A DNA stretch of 34,541 nucleotides from Defluviitaleaceae bacterium (GCA_009787945.1 WQSI01000003.1:1-34541), one strand, 5' to 3'. Positions 1-7,163 are shown, counted from the stretch's first letter. The notes: generated from the sequence alone by a model not told the origin. Numbers and translations: made by a program.

Positions 1-647
1 TCCATAACCATTACAGGGAAAGCATCAACAGACACACATTCAAAATCACCATTTTTGATGATTAGAGCGTTTAACTGCCCTTCTTTCTTAACCCCTGCTC
101 CTCCGTCAATATCAATGATACGCATACAGTCATTAAAAAGGATGTTGTAGCACGGGAAGATATTACGATAATTGACAGTGGGCCAATGCCCAACGATTAC
201 CCATTTTTCAAAAGGCTCACCATCGTAAGACCCCATAAAATTAGGGGTTGTTAGGCATTTTATTACGTCCTGTTGGTCTAGAGGTTTGTTTTCTAGCCCT
301 GCATGAACAAAAATGAAGTCATCACTTTCGATAATGATTGGTAGACCGCAAACCCAATCCCACATCTCGTCAGTGTAAAAATCTGCCCTTCCCCAGTCGC
401 AGTTACCGCGCAAAACATGGACATTTGGGCGTTTTGCCAGCTCCATCACATAATGGAAGCAGGGTTCGGGCTGACTGCCTTTCAAGTAGAAGTCGCCTAA
501 AATCACCAGAATATCATCATCACAAAAGCTGACTTTCTCAAGCAGGCTTTTGAACAAATCAAGCTCCCCATGAATGTCAGAAATAGCAATCAGCCGCCTA
601 TCCTGCGGTATGTCCAACTTTTGGATTATCAATTTTGGTGCATCCAT
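1..647 (-). CDS. Metallophosphatase, PPP/calcineurin-like family (partial, C-terminus off the window)
   Basis: The reading frame stays open from an ATG at 647 to the left edge, giving 215 visible residues, so the C-terminus is missing. Seen: the metal-binding motifs of a calcineurin-like phosphoesterase in order, D24-x-H26-G, L-G-D52, R-G-N82-C-D84, V-H115-A-G and V-G-H154-W. The RGNCD/VHAG pattern is typical of bacterial PPP-type protein or diadenosine-tetraphosphate phosphatases, so a two-metal phosphomonoesterase or protein phosphatase activity in the cytoplasm is expected. The substrate cannot be read from the sequence. AGGGAG lies about 8 bases before the ATG. It follows fabG by 57 bases on the same strand and may be the last visible gene of the fab transcript, though a link to lipid synthesis is not implied. 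Confidence 0.85.
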   Translation of the reverse strand, partial: MDAPKLIIQKLDIPQDRRLIAISDIHGELDLFKSLLEKVSFCDDDILVILGDFYLKGSQPEPCFHYVMELAKRPNVHVLRGNCDWGRADFYTDEMWDWVCGLPIIIESDDFIFVHAGLENKPLDQQDVIKCLTTPNFMGSYDGEPFEKWVIVGHWPTVNYRNIFPCYNILFNDCMRIIDIDGGAGVKKEGQLNALIIKNGDFECVSVDAFPVMVM

Positions 648-704
648 CAACTTCACTCCCTTTTGCAAGACCAATTCCAGCCATCACCTGATTAACATGG
701 TAAT

Positions 705-1421
705 TTATGACATTCCGCCATCAATGGCAACAACCTGCCCCGTCATATAAGCGCAATTCGCAATAAAGTAAACCAAGTCTGCAACCTCTTCGGGTTTGCC
801 ATAGCGGCGCAGGCTCACGCTGTCTAAAATAGACTTTTTAACGGCTTCTGGCAGGGTGTCTGTCATGTCGGTTTCGATAAACCCAGGGGCAACGCAGTTT
901 GCGGTGATGCCGCGGCTGCCAAGCTCTTTAGCAACAGACTTGGTAAGCCCTACAAGCCCCGCCTTGGAAGCAGAATAGTTGGCTTGCCCAGCATTGCCTG
1001 TAAGCCCTACAACACTAGCAATATTCACAATTGCGCCGCTTTTTTGCTTTAGCATGATGCCAGAAGCGTGGCGGATGGTGTTGAAAGCACCTTTCAAATT
1101 GGTGTTTACCACCGCATCAAAATCATCTTCTTTCATCTTTAAAATCAGCCCATCACGGGTAATTCCCGCGTTATTAACAAGATAGTCAACAGAGCCGAAT
1201 TTTTCTTTAGCTTGGTTTATAAGCTCCTCTGCCTGGGCAAAATCGCTAACATCAGCCTTTACGGCTAACGCGCCTACGCCAAGCCCCTCAATTTCCGCCA
1301 CAAGCTCCTTGGGGTCTGTGGACAAATAGTTTACCACCACATTAACCCCATTTTTGGCAAATTTTAGGGCAATGGCGCGCCCAATCCCTTTAGCTCCGCC
1401 AGTTACAACAGCAGTTTTCAC
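705..1421 (-). CDS. fabG: 3-oxoacyl-ACP reductase FabG
   Basis: Short-chain dehydrogenase that reduces 3-oxoacyl-ACP with NADPH in the fatty acid elongation cycle. Seen: the N-terminal Rossmann motif TGGAKGIG, the NNAG motif, the catalytic serine region NIASVVG, the Y-x-x-x-K pair in NYSASKAG, and a C-terminal end at GQVVAIDGGMS, so the protein is full length. An ATG at 1430 is in frame, but the GGAGG at 1432-1436 would be only one base from it. GTG at 1421 has a 10-base spacing and gives the usual FabG beginning (VKTAVVTGG), so I prefer it (238 aa). It follows fabD by a few bases and is translated from the same mRNA. Confidence 0.95.
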   Translation of the reverse strand: MKTAVVTGGAKGIGRAIALKFAKNGVNVVVNYLSTDPKELVAEIEGLGVGALAVKADVSDFAQAEELINQAKEKFGSVDYLVNNAGITRDGLILKMKEDDFDAVVNTNLKGAFNTIRHASGIMLKQKSGAIVNIASVVGLTGNAGQANYSASKAGLVGLTKSVAKELGSRGITANCVAPGFIETDMTDTLPEAVKKSILDSVSLRRYGKPEEVADLVYFIANCAYMTGQVVAIDGGMS

Positions 1422-1436
1422 GTGGAACATTCCTCC

Positions 1437-2330
1437 CTATTTCAAACTTTCAACTGTAAGCGCGAAAGTTTCCACGCTGTCATCAATTTTCTTAACAAAA
1501 TTTACCAAAGTTTCACCAACGCCCATTTCAATGAAGCGTTTGCCCTTCATGTCAATGGCTTTCATAACAGAAGTGTCCCAACAAACAGGGCTAATCATAT
1601 GTTTCGACATATGTTCTGCCAAGTCCTCATAAGTCAGCACGTCAGCAGTGACATTAGAAATTATTGGCAAATTGGCAGAGCTTATAGCAATCCCAGCGGC
1701 TTCATCTTTCAATTTTGCCGCTGCAACGTCCATTAGCGGGGTATGGAATGGTCCAGCAACTTTCAACGGCAAAGCCTTGCCTTTGTAGACATTTTTAACC
1801 TTATCCACGCAGAAATCCAAAGCGGCTTTTTCACCAGAAATCACCACTTGTTCGGGGGTGTTAAAATTAGCCGCCGCTACAAAACCCACATCTTTAGCTG
1901 ACTTGCATAGTTCCTCAATACTTTCATCGCAAAGGTTCATAACAGCAACCATTCCACCAGGTTTAGCAAATTCAGCCATTAGCAAACCCCGTTTATGCAC
2001 CAATTTCACAGTATCAGCAAAACTGAGAACATCAGCAGCGGCAAGTGCTGTATATTCCCCGAGGGATAAGCCCATTAAAAGCCCTGGACGACCCCCTTCC
2101 TGCTCATAAGCGCGGTACATAGCAATTCCCGCAGTTACAAGGGCAGGCTGTGCAAATTGGGTCAAAGCCAGTTGTTTGTCAGCATCCTCAAAGCAGAGCT
2201 TGGCAACATCCATGCCCAAGGCGTCGCTTGCCTCCTCAAAAGTCTGGCGAGCCACGGCAAATTCATCATAAAAAGCCTTACCCATCCCTGCCTTTTGCGC
2301 CCCTTGACCACTAAACATAATTACATCCAT
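1437..2330 (-). CDS. fabD: Malonyl-CoA:ACP transacylase FabD
   Basis: Transfers malonyl from CoA to acyl carrier protein, supplying the extender unit for fatty acid synthesis. Seen: the N-terminal SGQGAQ oxyanion motif, the nucleophile motif G-L-S89-L-G-E (the common GHSLGE with leucine in place of histidine) and the GPFHTPLM motif with the catalytic histidine. At 297 residues it is slightly short at the N-terminus (MDVIMFSGQG) but complete. Its ATG at 2330 follows directly on the TAG of fabK (2331-2333) with no base between, and the GGGGGTG ribosome site lies inside the end of fabK, so the two are probably translationally coupled. Confidence 0.95.
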   Translation of the reverse strand: MDVIMFSGQGAQKAGMGKAFYDEFAVARQTFEEASDALGMDVAKLCFEDADKQLALTQFAQPALVTAGIAMYRAYEQEGGRPGLLMGLSLGEYTALAAADVLSFADTVKLVHKRGLLMAEFAKPGGMVAVMNLCDESIEELCKSAKDVGFVAAANFNTPEQVVISGEKAALDFCVDKVKNVYKGKALPLKVAGPFHTPLMDVAAAKLKDEAAGIAISSANLPIISNVTADVLTYEDLAEHMSKHMISPVCWDTSVMKAIDMKGKRFIEMGVGETLVNFVKKIDDSVETFALTVESLK

Positions 2331-3272
2331 CTAAGCACCCCCAACCAATGCAGTATATTCGCTCCAAATCTCTTGAATAATCTCATCAGCAGTTTGCTCT
2401 TTTGTTACCATAGCCGCAACCTGCCCCGCCATCAAAGACCCTCCCTGCACATCACCGTCAACAACTGCTTTGCGCAACGCACCTGCCGCAAAGGCTTCTA
2501 ACGCTGCAATGTCGGGTTTTTCCTTCATGGCTTCTTCTTTTTCTAAGGCGATGTATTGGGTGGTTAACTTGTTACGCAGGGAGCGGACAGGATGACCAGA
2601 AATTGTTCCCGTCACCACGCTGTCAATGTCCTTAGACTTGATGACGGCGTTTTTATAGTTTTGGTGCGCCCAACATTCTTTGGCCACTAGAAAGCGCGTG
2701 CCAATTTGCACCCCTTCTGCCCCAAGCATAAAGGATGCGGCAACACCACGCCCGTCAGCTATACCCCCTGCCGCAAGAACAGGGATGGACACAGCGTCAA
2801 CAATTTGCGGCACAAGTGCCATGGTGGTTAACTTGCCAATGTGCCCGCCAGCTTCCATGCCCTCTGCCACAACTGCCGCCGCCCCGATTTTCTCCATCTT
2901 TTTCGCAATGGCAACAGAGGGTACAACAGGGATAACCTTCACCCCTGCCGCGTTAAAGGCTTCCATATATTTGGTTGGCGACCCTGCTCCAGTGGTAACA
3001 ATTTTCACACCTTCATCACAGCACAACTGGGCAATTTCGTCTGCGAAAGGCGACATTAGCATCACATTAACCCCAAAAGGTTTGTCTGTTAGGGATTTAG
3101 CCTTTTGAATTTGCTCCCGCACATAATCCGCAGGGGCAGCCCCAGCCGCAATAATCCCAAGGCCGCCTGCATTGGAAACTGCCGCCGCAAGCCCAGCTTC
3201 AGACACCCACGCCATGCCTCCTTGAAAAACGGGATATTTAATCCCTAATAACTCACAAATCCTGTTATTCAT
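2331..3272 (-). CDS. fabK: Enoyl-ACP reductase II FabK (FMN-dependent)
   Basis: Flavin enoyl-ACP reductase that catalyses the last step of each elongation cycle, the FabI-independent type found in many Firmicutes and known to be insensitive to triclosan. Seen: YPVFQGGMAWV at the N-terminus, the repeated glycine-rich flavin loops (AGGLGIIAAGAAP, AEGMEAGGHIG, LAAGGIADG) and GAEGVQIGTRF. These match FabK rather than generic nitronate monooxygenase, in particular VVTTGAGSPTKYMEAF and EGMEAGGHIGKLTTM. At 313 residues it has normal length. AAGGGG precedes the ATG by about 8 bases. No fabI is visible. The adjoining fabH, fabD and fabG support the pathway assignment. Confidence 0.93.
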   Translation of the reverse strand: MNNRICELLGIKYPVFQGGMAWVSEAGLAAAVSNAGGLGIIAAGAAPADYVREQIQKAKSLTDKPFGVNVMLMSPFADEIAQLCCDEGVKIVTTGAGSPTKYMEAFNAAGVKVIPVVPSVAIAKKMEKIGAAAVVAEGMEAGGHIGKLTTMALVPQIVDAVSIPVLAAGGIADGRGVAASFMLGAEGVQIGTRFLVAKECWAHQNYKNAVIKSKDIDSVVTGTISGHPVRSLRNKLTTQYIALEKEEAMKEKPDIAALEAFAAGALRKAVVDGDVQGGSLMAGQVAAMVTKEQTADEIIQEIWSEYTALVGGA

Positions 3273-3324
3273 TAAAACACCCCTTTATAATTTTCCATAA
3301 TAAGCCATTTAACGGAAACACGCT

Positions 3325-4293
3325 CTAAATAGACAAAAGAACACTGCCCCAAGTCAAACCTCCGCCAAAGCCCACCAAAATTACCTTTTTGCCAGAGCCT
3401 TGCTTTAGCTTACCTTCTTTGAACATCTCGCTCAAAGCAATAGGTATGCTTGCGGCAGATGTGTTGCCGTACCTTTGTATGTTCACATAAAACTTTTCTA
3501 AACTTGTCTTTAGCTTCTTGGCAATCCCTTCAATAATGCGGCTGTTAGCCTGATGAGGAACGATAAAGTCAATATCATCAATTGTCATGCCTGTCTGCTC
3601 TAAAATTTCGCTGATATTTGCACTGGCTTCTTTTACAGCAAAATTGAAAACCTCTTGCCCGTCCAGCTTTAGGAAGTCATACTCCCCCCGCTCTCGCTGG
3701 CTAAATGGGTTCACAACTTCTGCAAAACCGCCATTTATCACCCTGTCACCACGGGAGCGCAACCGCTCGGCAAAAAAGCCCTCCTCGTCGGCAGACAACA
3801 AAACGCCCCCTGCCCCATCCCCGAAAAGAATGGAAGAGCCGCGGTCGCTCCAATCCGTCACCTTACTTAACACATCTGCACCGATGACCAAAACATTTTT
3901 GTATTGCTTAGTAAGCAAAAACTTTTGAGCGACGCTAACCCCGTAAACAAAGCCGCTGCAAGCCGCCGAAAGGTCGAAAGCAAAGGCATTTGTTGCCCCA
4001 ATTTCCGCCTGAACAAGGCAAGCAACCGAAGGGGTTCCATAGTCTGGCGTGAAGGTTGCCACAAGCACCATGTCAATATCCTCTGGAGCTGTGCCGCTTG
4101 CTTCTAAAATTTGTTTCGCCACTTGGATACACAAATCAGACGTATTCTCACCTTCCGAAATACGCCTTTCACTCACTCCCGTCCGCTTGACAATCCATTC
4201 GTCCGTCGTGTCCACCCATGTGCTGATTTTGTGATTATCAAGCACAGCGGAGGGCACGTAATGGGCGCAAGCCCTAATTTTTACACCTGTCAT
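3325..4293 (-). CDS. fabH: 3-oxoacyl-ACP synthase III FabH
   Basis: Starts fatty acid synthesis by condensing acetyl-CoA (or branched acyl-CoA) with malonyl-ACP. Seen: the catalytic cysteine C112 in LSAACSGFVYG, the histidine in VPHQANSRI and the asparagine in YGNTSAAS, which form the Cys-His-Asn triad of KAS III. The 322 residues are the usual length. GGAGG lies 8 bases before the ATG. It is the first gene of the fab operon and is read from the promoter at 4347-4376. The gap to fabK (3273-3324) holds no acyl carrier protein gene, although acpP often lies at that place in clostridial clusters. Confidence 0.95.
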   Translation of the reverse strand: MTGVKIRACAHYVPSAVLDNHKISTWVDTTDEWIVKRTGVSERRISEGENTSDLCIQVAKQILEASGTAPEDIDMVLVATFTPDYGTPSVACLVQAEIGATNAFAFDLSAACSGFVYGVSVAQKFLLTKQYKNVLVIGADVLSKVTDWSDRGSSILFGDGAGGVLLSADEEGFFAERLRSRGDRVINGGFAEVVNPFSQRERGEYDFLKLDGQEVFNFAVKEASANISEILEQTGMTIDDIDFIVPHQANSRIIEGIAKKLKTSLEKFYVNIQRYGNTSAASIPIALSEMFKEGKLKQGSGKKVILVGFGGGLTWGSVLLSI

Positions 4294-4325
4294 AATAAAG
4301 CCCTCCTGACACTATTCAATTATGC

Positions 4326-4348
4326 ACTTTCACATCGTACTTTCACAT
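4326..4348 (-). repeat. 10-base direct repeat just downstream of the fabH -10 box
   Basis: On the minus strand ATGTGAAAGT occurs twice, at 4348-4339 and 4335-4326, with a 13-base period. The pair begins in the -10 box and covers the expected transcription start, where a repressor would act. It does not match the FapR or FabT operators as I know them. This is a candidate operator by position only. Confidence 0.5.
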
Positions 4349-4376
4349 TATAATCCAAACAAGCCCTGCTTGTCAA
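4347..4376 (-). promoter_or_regulatory. sigma-A type promoter of the fab operon
   Basis: On the minus strand a perfect TTGACA (4376-4371) is followed after 18 bases by a perfect TATAAT (4352-4347). It lies about 50 bases upstream of the fabH ATG and between fabH and the preceding HD-domain gene, so the fab genes need not depend on read-through. Confidence 0.8.
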
Positions 4377-4399
4377 GAATTAAATATCGCTAAATTGCG

Positions 4400-5026
4400 T
4401 CAAGACGAAATAGCTTCTGCAATTTTGCCTTGAACATCCAAAAACAAACGAACAAGAGCAGGGTCGAAGTGGACACCGCCATCATTTTTTATTATCTCTA
4501 CGGCTTTCGCATGGGAAAAGGCATCTTTATACGGGCGTTTGGTAACAAGAGCGTCATATACATCCGCAATAGCAATAACCCGCCCCAAAAGCGGGATTTC
4601 CCTGCCCTTCAAGCCTTTGTGATACCCGCCGCCATCCCAACGCTCGTGATGGCTTTCCGCAATAACCTTAGCATACTGCAAAAGCTTGCTATCTGGCACT
4701 TTCAAAAGCATTTCTCCCACAATTTTGCCCCCAAGGGCAGTATGATTCTTAACCAATTCAAACTCCACATCAGTCAACGACCCAGACTTTAGCAAAATAC
4801 TATCACGAATGGCTATCTTGCCAACATCATGCAGCTGAGAAGCGTCAGCCGCAATGTCAATATCAATCTCCGACATCTCTTCAGCATAAAAACCACTTGC
4901 CTCCAAAGCCTCCAACAAAATCCGCACAAAAAGACGCACGCGCCCCACATGACCGTCCGCCGCCGTCCCCCTATGCTCAATAACTTCCGCCATCATCTCA
5001 ATTAAAGCTTTCTCCAATCCACTCAC
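4400..5026 (-). CDS. HD-GYP-like phosphohydrolase (degenerate GYP motif)
   Basis: A small stand-alone HD-domain protein of about 208 residues. Seen: the HD pair in LHDVGKIAI, then the NHTALGG histidine, SHHERWDGGGY and IADVYDAL, the order of conserved elements in HD-GYP c-di-GMP phosphodiesterases. The GYP signature itself reads GYH (GGGYHKG). HD-GYP proteins hydrolyse cyclic di-GMP with a two- or three-iron centre; with the changed motif the activity is uncertain. There is no receiver, sensor or membrane part. The frame is open from 5065, but GTG at 5026 has GGGGGTGA 5 bases before it and lies properly downstream of the -10 box at 5048-5053, so I chose it. It is divergent from the spoIIID remnant. 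Confidence 0.8.
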   Translation of the reverse strand: MSGLEKALIEMMAEVIEHRGTAADGHVGRVRLFVRILLEALEASGFYAEEMSEIDIDIAADASQLHDVGKIAIRDSILLKSGSLTDVEFELVKNHTALGGKIVGEMLLKVPDSKLLQYAKVIAESHHERWDGGGYHKGLKGREIPLLGRVIAIADVYDALVTKRPYKDAFSHAKAVEIIKNDGGVHFDPALVRLFLDVQGKIAEAISS

Positions 5027-5046
5027 GGGTTCACCCCCACAAATAA

Positions 5047-5203
5047 CATTATACCACAAAAACAAACAATTTCAAGTGGCAAAAACCCCAAACATCATTA
5101 TAAAGAAGAAAGAGCCGTGGAAGTTGCAAACTTCATCGCCAGAAGCAACGCCACAGTGCAAGAAACCGCAAGACAGTTTGGTATTTCCAAATCAACTGTT
5201 CAT
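5047..5203 (+). repeat. Left copy of a long direct repeat (HD-gene promoter plus spoIIID 5' end)
   Basis: Bases 5047-5094 are identical to 6671-6718 (48 of 48), and 5104-5203 match 6803-6902 at 91 of 100 by my count. Relative to the right copy, 75 bases are missing between the two blocks, and those hold the spoIIID sigma-E-like promoter, ribosome site and start codon. The two copies flank the 445-aa gene in direct orientation. Confidence 0.9.
5048..5075 (-). promoter_or_regulatory. Promoter of the HD-GYP-like gene (duplicated copy 1)
   Basis: Minus strand TTGAAA (5075-5070), 16-base spacer, perfect TATAAT (5053-5048). The GTG start at 5026 lies about 20 bases downstream. An identical copy sits at 6672-6699 before the 445-aa gene. 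Confidence 0.7.
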
Positions 5204-5221
5204 GTGGTTACAACAAAATAG
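5104..5221 (+). pseudogene. Truncated spoIIID remnant
   Basis: In one frame this encodes a peptide matching residues about 6 to 39 of the intact SpoIIID at 6789, including the helix-turn-helix (ARQFGISKSTVH), then stops at TAG 5219-5221. No start codon, ribosome site or promoter remains. After TVH the sequence leaves the homology, with only a GTTACA still shared. Nine base differences from the intact copy, several changing residues (VG to AR, R to Q), show that the duplication is old or came from a diverged relative. It is broken and should not give SpoIIID. Confidence 0.85.
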
Positions 5222-5249
5222 ATGTGTTAATTTGGGTAATAAAATAACG

Positions 5250-5299
5250 CAAAAACAGCGAGAGCATTGGGGTTCAGACCAACATTCTCGCTGTTTTTG
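5250..5299. terminator. Bidirectional hairpin terminator
   Basis: A perfect 13-base stem, AAAAACAGCGAGA at 5251-5263 against 5286-5298, extended one pair outward (5250 with 5299), with A and T runs on both outer arms. A short TTGG/CCAA helix can form in the loop. It lies 33 bases past the stop of the 445-aa gene on the minus strand and most likely ends that gene. Confidence 0.85.
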
Positions 5300-5331
5300 T
5301 GCAGTTAGTTACGACCGAATAACAATATACC

Positions 5332-6669
5332 TCATAATGAATATTTGCGAGTAAGTAAATTCGGGACTTCTTGCCTTTGCGCTAAGTCGCCTCTCTCCTT
5401 AATCACTTTTTCATAGGCATTTTCGTCATTGCCGTTTTGTATAAGTATAGAAGTGTAACTTTGTAATTCCCTAATTTTTTCATTCTTCCTTATCTCTTCA
5501 ATTGCATCTTTGCTCATATAAGCTCTATCAGAATACCTAAAAATTAAAAAGCAGATGGCAGACAATTTATTTTCGAGGTCAAGAGATGTAAACTGTTTCT
5601 TGAAATTATCGTACCTCTTCGCTCTCGCCTCCTCCTCCATGATAATCATAACAATACTATGTGTCTTATACGGGAAAACGCACAGATGTATTTCTGATTT
5701 ATCGTCATCTGTATCCTTGGGGTAATATATTACATTTCCTTCGAAATCGCAATCAACCACAATAGAGCTTTGAAAGGCGAATGGCACTATGTAATCTAAT
5801 TTTTCAAAGAAGAAACAACCATATTTCTTCTCTTTATCATCATTTATTGAGCCTTTGAGGGCGTGATACCTACTTGTATATTTGTGCAAGTCATGAGTTT
5901 CCTGTTGGATTTGCAATTTAAACATACACCGAACACCAGACAGATGTAAAAGCCTTGCTTCTGCCTCTTCAATATTAGGCGAGGTTTCATTACATATACT
6001 ATTATATATGTTGTTTCCCTCAGTTATAATAATATCTAACCCCGACCTATATAGAGCGAGAGTCCCTTCTAATTGGGAGATTCTCTGTAACAAATTTTTG
6101 CCCACAATTTCGAGCATCATTTTGTGCGTCAAGTCATTTATACAGTTAAGTGGAAGGTTTTCATAATCTAAACGTATAGCTTCACATTCATTGCATAGTA
6201 TCTCAAAAGTACCAGCTTCTTTTTTTATGCCATGCTCGCTTTTGTGAATACTATATCCATATGACAAGCTCGCAAAAGTCATTACGCGACCATCTCCGCA
6301 TTTAGATTTGATGTTTTTTAGTACAGATCTAGGTATAGAGTGAGAATTTGCTGGGCGTTTAATTATTTCTTTTTCACAACATATGCAATTTTCTCTATCG
6401 TTGTATTTTTTAGAGCCTTCCCACATTTCATTAAAAAACCTCTTAGTCGTGTCAATCTTTTCTTTGTCGTTTTCATCAATGAAAAAAAGTGTTGATATAT
6501 CCGAAATCAAAATAGTGCACCTCCAGATCCTTGTAGTATTCATTATCATATACGCCAAAAAATATATTTTGCCTACTCTTATTTCGTTCAGCGAAATTTG
6601 CTTAACACCCTTATTAAAATCACTCTCCAGCAACTCTCCCTCCCCATAAATCTCAAACCACCTCTCCAT
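5332..6669 (-). CDS. Orphan protein with HNH-like zinc cluster, 445 aa, unknown function
   Basis: I do not recognise a named family. Seen: C95-x2-C98, then N-S-H110-S-I-P-R-S about twelve residues on, then C159-x2-C162 followed by an acidic stretch. This C-x2-C, SHxIPRS, C-x2-C spacing resembles HNH_5-type treble-clef nucleases, in which the histidine is catalytic. The N-terminal 90 and C-terminal 280 residues show no motif I can name. There are no membrane segments. The gene looks richer in A+T than its neighbours and has rare-codon runs, suggesting transfer. It is alone between two direct copies of the spoIIID 5' region. The ATG at 6669 lies only two bases from the -10 box at 6672-6677, so if that promoter drives it the real start may be TTG 6633 (after GGGGAGGGAG). 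A defence nuclease is an inference from motif and context. Confidence 0.7.
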   Translation of the reverse strand: MERWFEIYGEGELLESDFNKGVKQISLNEIRVGKIYFLAYMIMNTTRIWRCTILISDISTLFFIDENDKEKIDTTKRFFNEMWEGSKKYNDRENCICCEKEIIKRPANSHSIPRSVLKNIKSKCGDGRVMTFASLSYGYSIHKSEHGIKKEAGTFEILCNECEAIRLDYENLPLNCINDLTHKMMLEIVGKNLLQRISQLEGTLALYRSGLDIIITEGNNIYNSICNETSPNIEEAEARLLHLSGVRCMFKLQIQQETHDLHKYTSRYHALKGSINDDKEKKYGCFFFEKLDYIVPFAFQSSIVVDCDFEGNVIYYPKDTDDDKSEIHLCVFPYKTHSIVMIIMEEEARAKRYDNFKKQFTSLDLENKLSAICFLIFRYSDRAYMSKDAIEEIRKNEKIRELQSYTSILIQNGNDENAYEKVIKERGDLAQRQEVPNLLTRKYSL

Positions 6670-6671
6670 TC

Positions 6672-6699
6672 ATTATACCACAAAAACAAACAATTTCAA
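6672..6699 (-). promoter_or_regulatory. Promoter before the 445-aa gene (duplicated copy 2)
   Basis: Identical to the promoter of the HD gene: minus strand TTGAAA (6699-6694), 16 bases, TATAAT (6677-6672). The inserted gene begins next to the -10 box, so it seems to have captured the duplicated promoter. Confidence 0.6.
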
Positions 6700-6726
6700 G
6701 TGGCAAAAACCCCAAACACCACAAAA

Positions 6727-6756
6727 ATCATATCCATACCCAAACCGACATATATT
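6727..6756 (+). promoter_or_regulatory. Likely sigma-E promoter of spoIIID
   Basis: ATCATAT (6727-6733), 15 bases, CATATATT (6749-6756). This fits the sigma-E pattern (ATA-type -35, CATACA/T-type -10), and spoIIID is transcribed by sigma-E in Bacillus subtilis. It lies about 32 bases before the GTG. Confidence 0.6.
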
Positions 6757-6788
6757 GTGAAGAGCGAAAATTTAAGGGGGCAATCTTC

Positions 6789-7064
6789 GTGAAGGCCTAT
6801 ATAGAAGAAAGAGCCGTAGAAGTTGCAAACTTCATCGTCGGAAGCAACGCCACAGTGCGGGAAACCGCAAGGCAGTTTGGCATTTCAAAGTCAACTGTTC
6901 ATAAAGACGTTACAGAAAGACTACTGAGAATCAACCCTAAATTGGCTAACCAGGCTAAAAAAGTTTTAGAGGTTAACAAAAGTGAGCGGCATATTAGGGG
7001 CGGCATGGCGACTAAGGAAAAGTACATGGCAGCTTCTGGTAGAGGGCCTGGCAGAATACATTAA
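6789..7064 (+). CDS. spoIIID: Sporulation transcription factor SpoIIID
   Basis: Mother-cell DNA-binding regulator that adjusts the sigma-E regulon and prepares sigma-K expression. Seen: 91 residues with the family layout, YIEERAVEVANFIV at the N-terminus, helix-turn-helix TARQFGISKSTVHKDVTERL (residues about 26 to 45), INPKLANQAKKVLEVNKSERHIRGG and the basic tail ATKEKY. The C-terminal end (AASGRGPGRIH) is a little longer than in Bacillus. The start is GTG at 6789, with AAGGGGG 8 bases before it. A hairpin terminator follows. Upstream lies a broken second copy of its 5' end. Confidence 0.95.
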   Translation: MKAYIEERAVEVANFIVGSNATVRETARQFGISKSTVHKDVTERLLRINPKLANQAKKVLEVNKSERHIRGGMATKEKYMAASGRGPGRIH

Positions 7065-7068
7065 GAAC

Positions 7069-7106
7069 AAATGGTGGTTGCCCTGTTGGGGTGCCGCCAT
7101 TTTTAA
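7069..7106 (+). terminator. Terminator after spoIIID
   Basis: Stem AAATGGTGG (7069-7077) with CCGCCATTT (7094-7102), one G-U pair, followed by more T residues (TTTTTAAATTT overall). It starts five bases past the spoIIID stop. Confidence 0.7.
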
Positions 7107-7134
7107 ATTTAGAGGGCTAATGTTAATAAAGTGC

Positions 7135-7163
7135 TGGACTTTATTTAGATGCTGTGGTATAAT
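7135..7163 (+). promoter_or_regulatory. Promoter of the nitroreductase gene
   Basis: TGGACT (7135-7140), 17-base spacer, perfect TATAAT (7158-7163), 31 bases before the ATG at 7195. Confidence 0.65.

Larger units (their letters stand above)
6671..6902 (+). repeat. Right, complete copy of the direct repeat
   Basis: It contains the 48-base block identical to the left copy (6671-6718), then 84 bases with the spoIIID promoter and start that are mostly absent on the left, then the first third of spoIIID. The repeat begins one base after the ATG end (6669) of the 445-aa gene, which sets the right edge of the inserted segment at about 6670. Confidence 0.9.

Noticed and set aside
5076-5354. 92-codon plus-strand frame over the spoIIID remnant
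   Set aside because: It reads the remnant in the wrong frame, and its ATG has no ribosome site.
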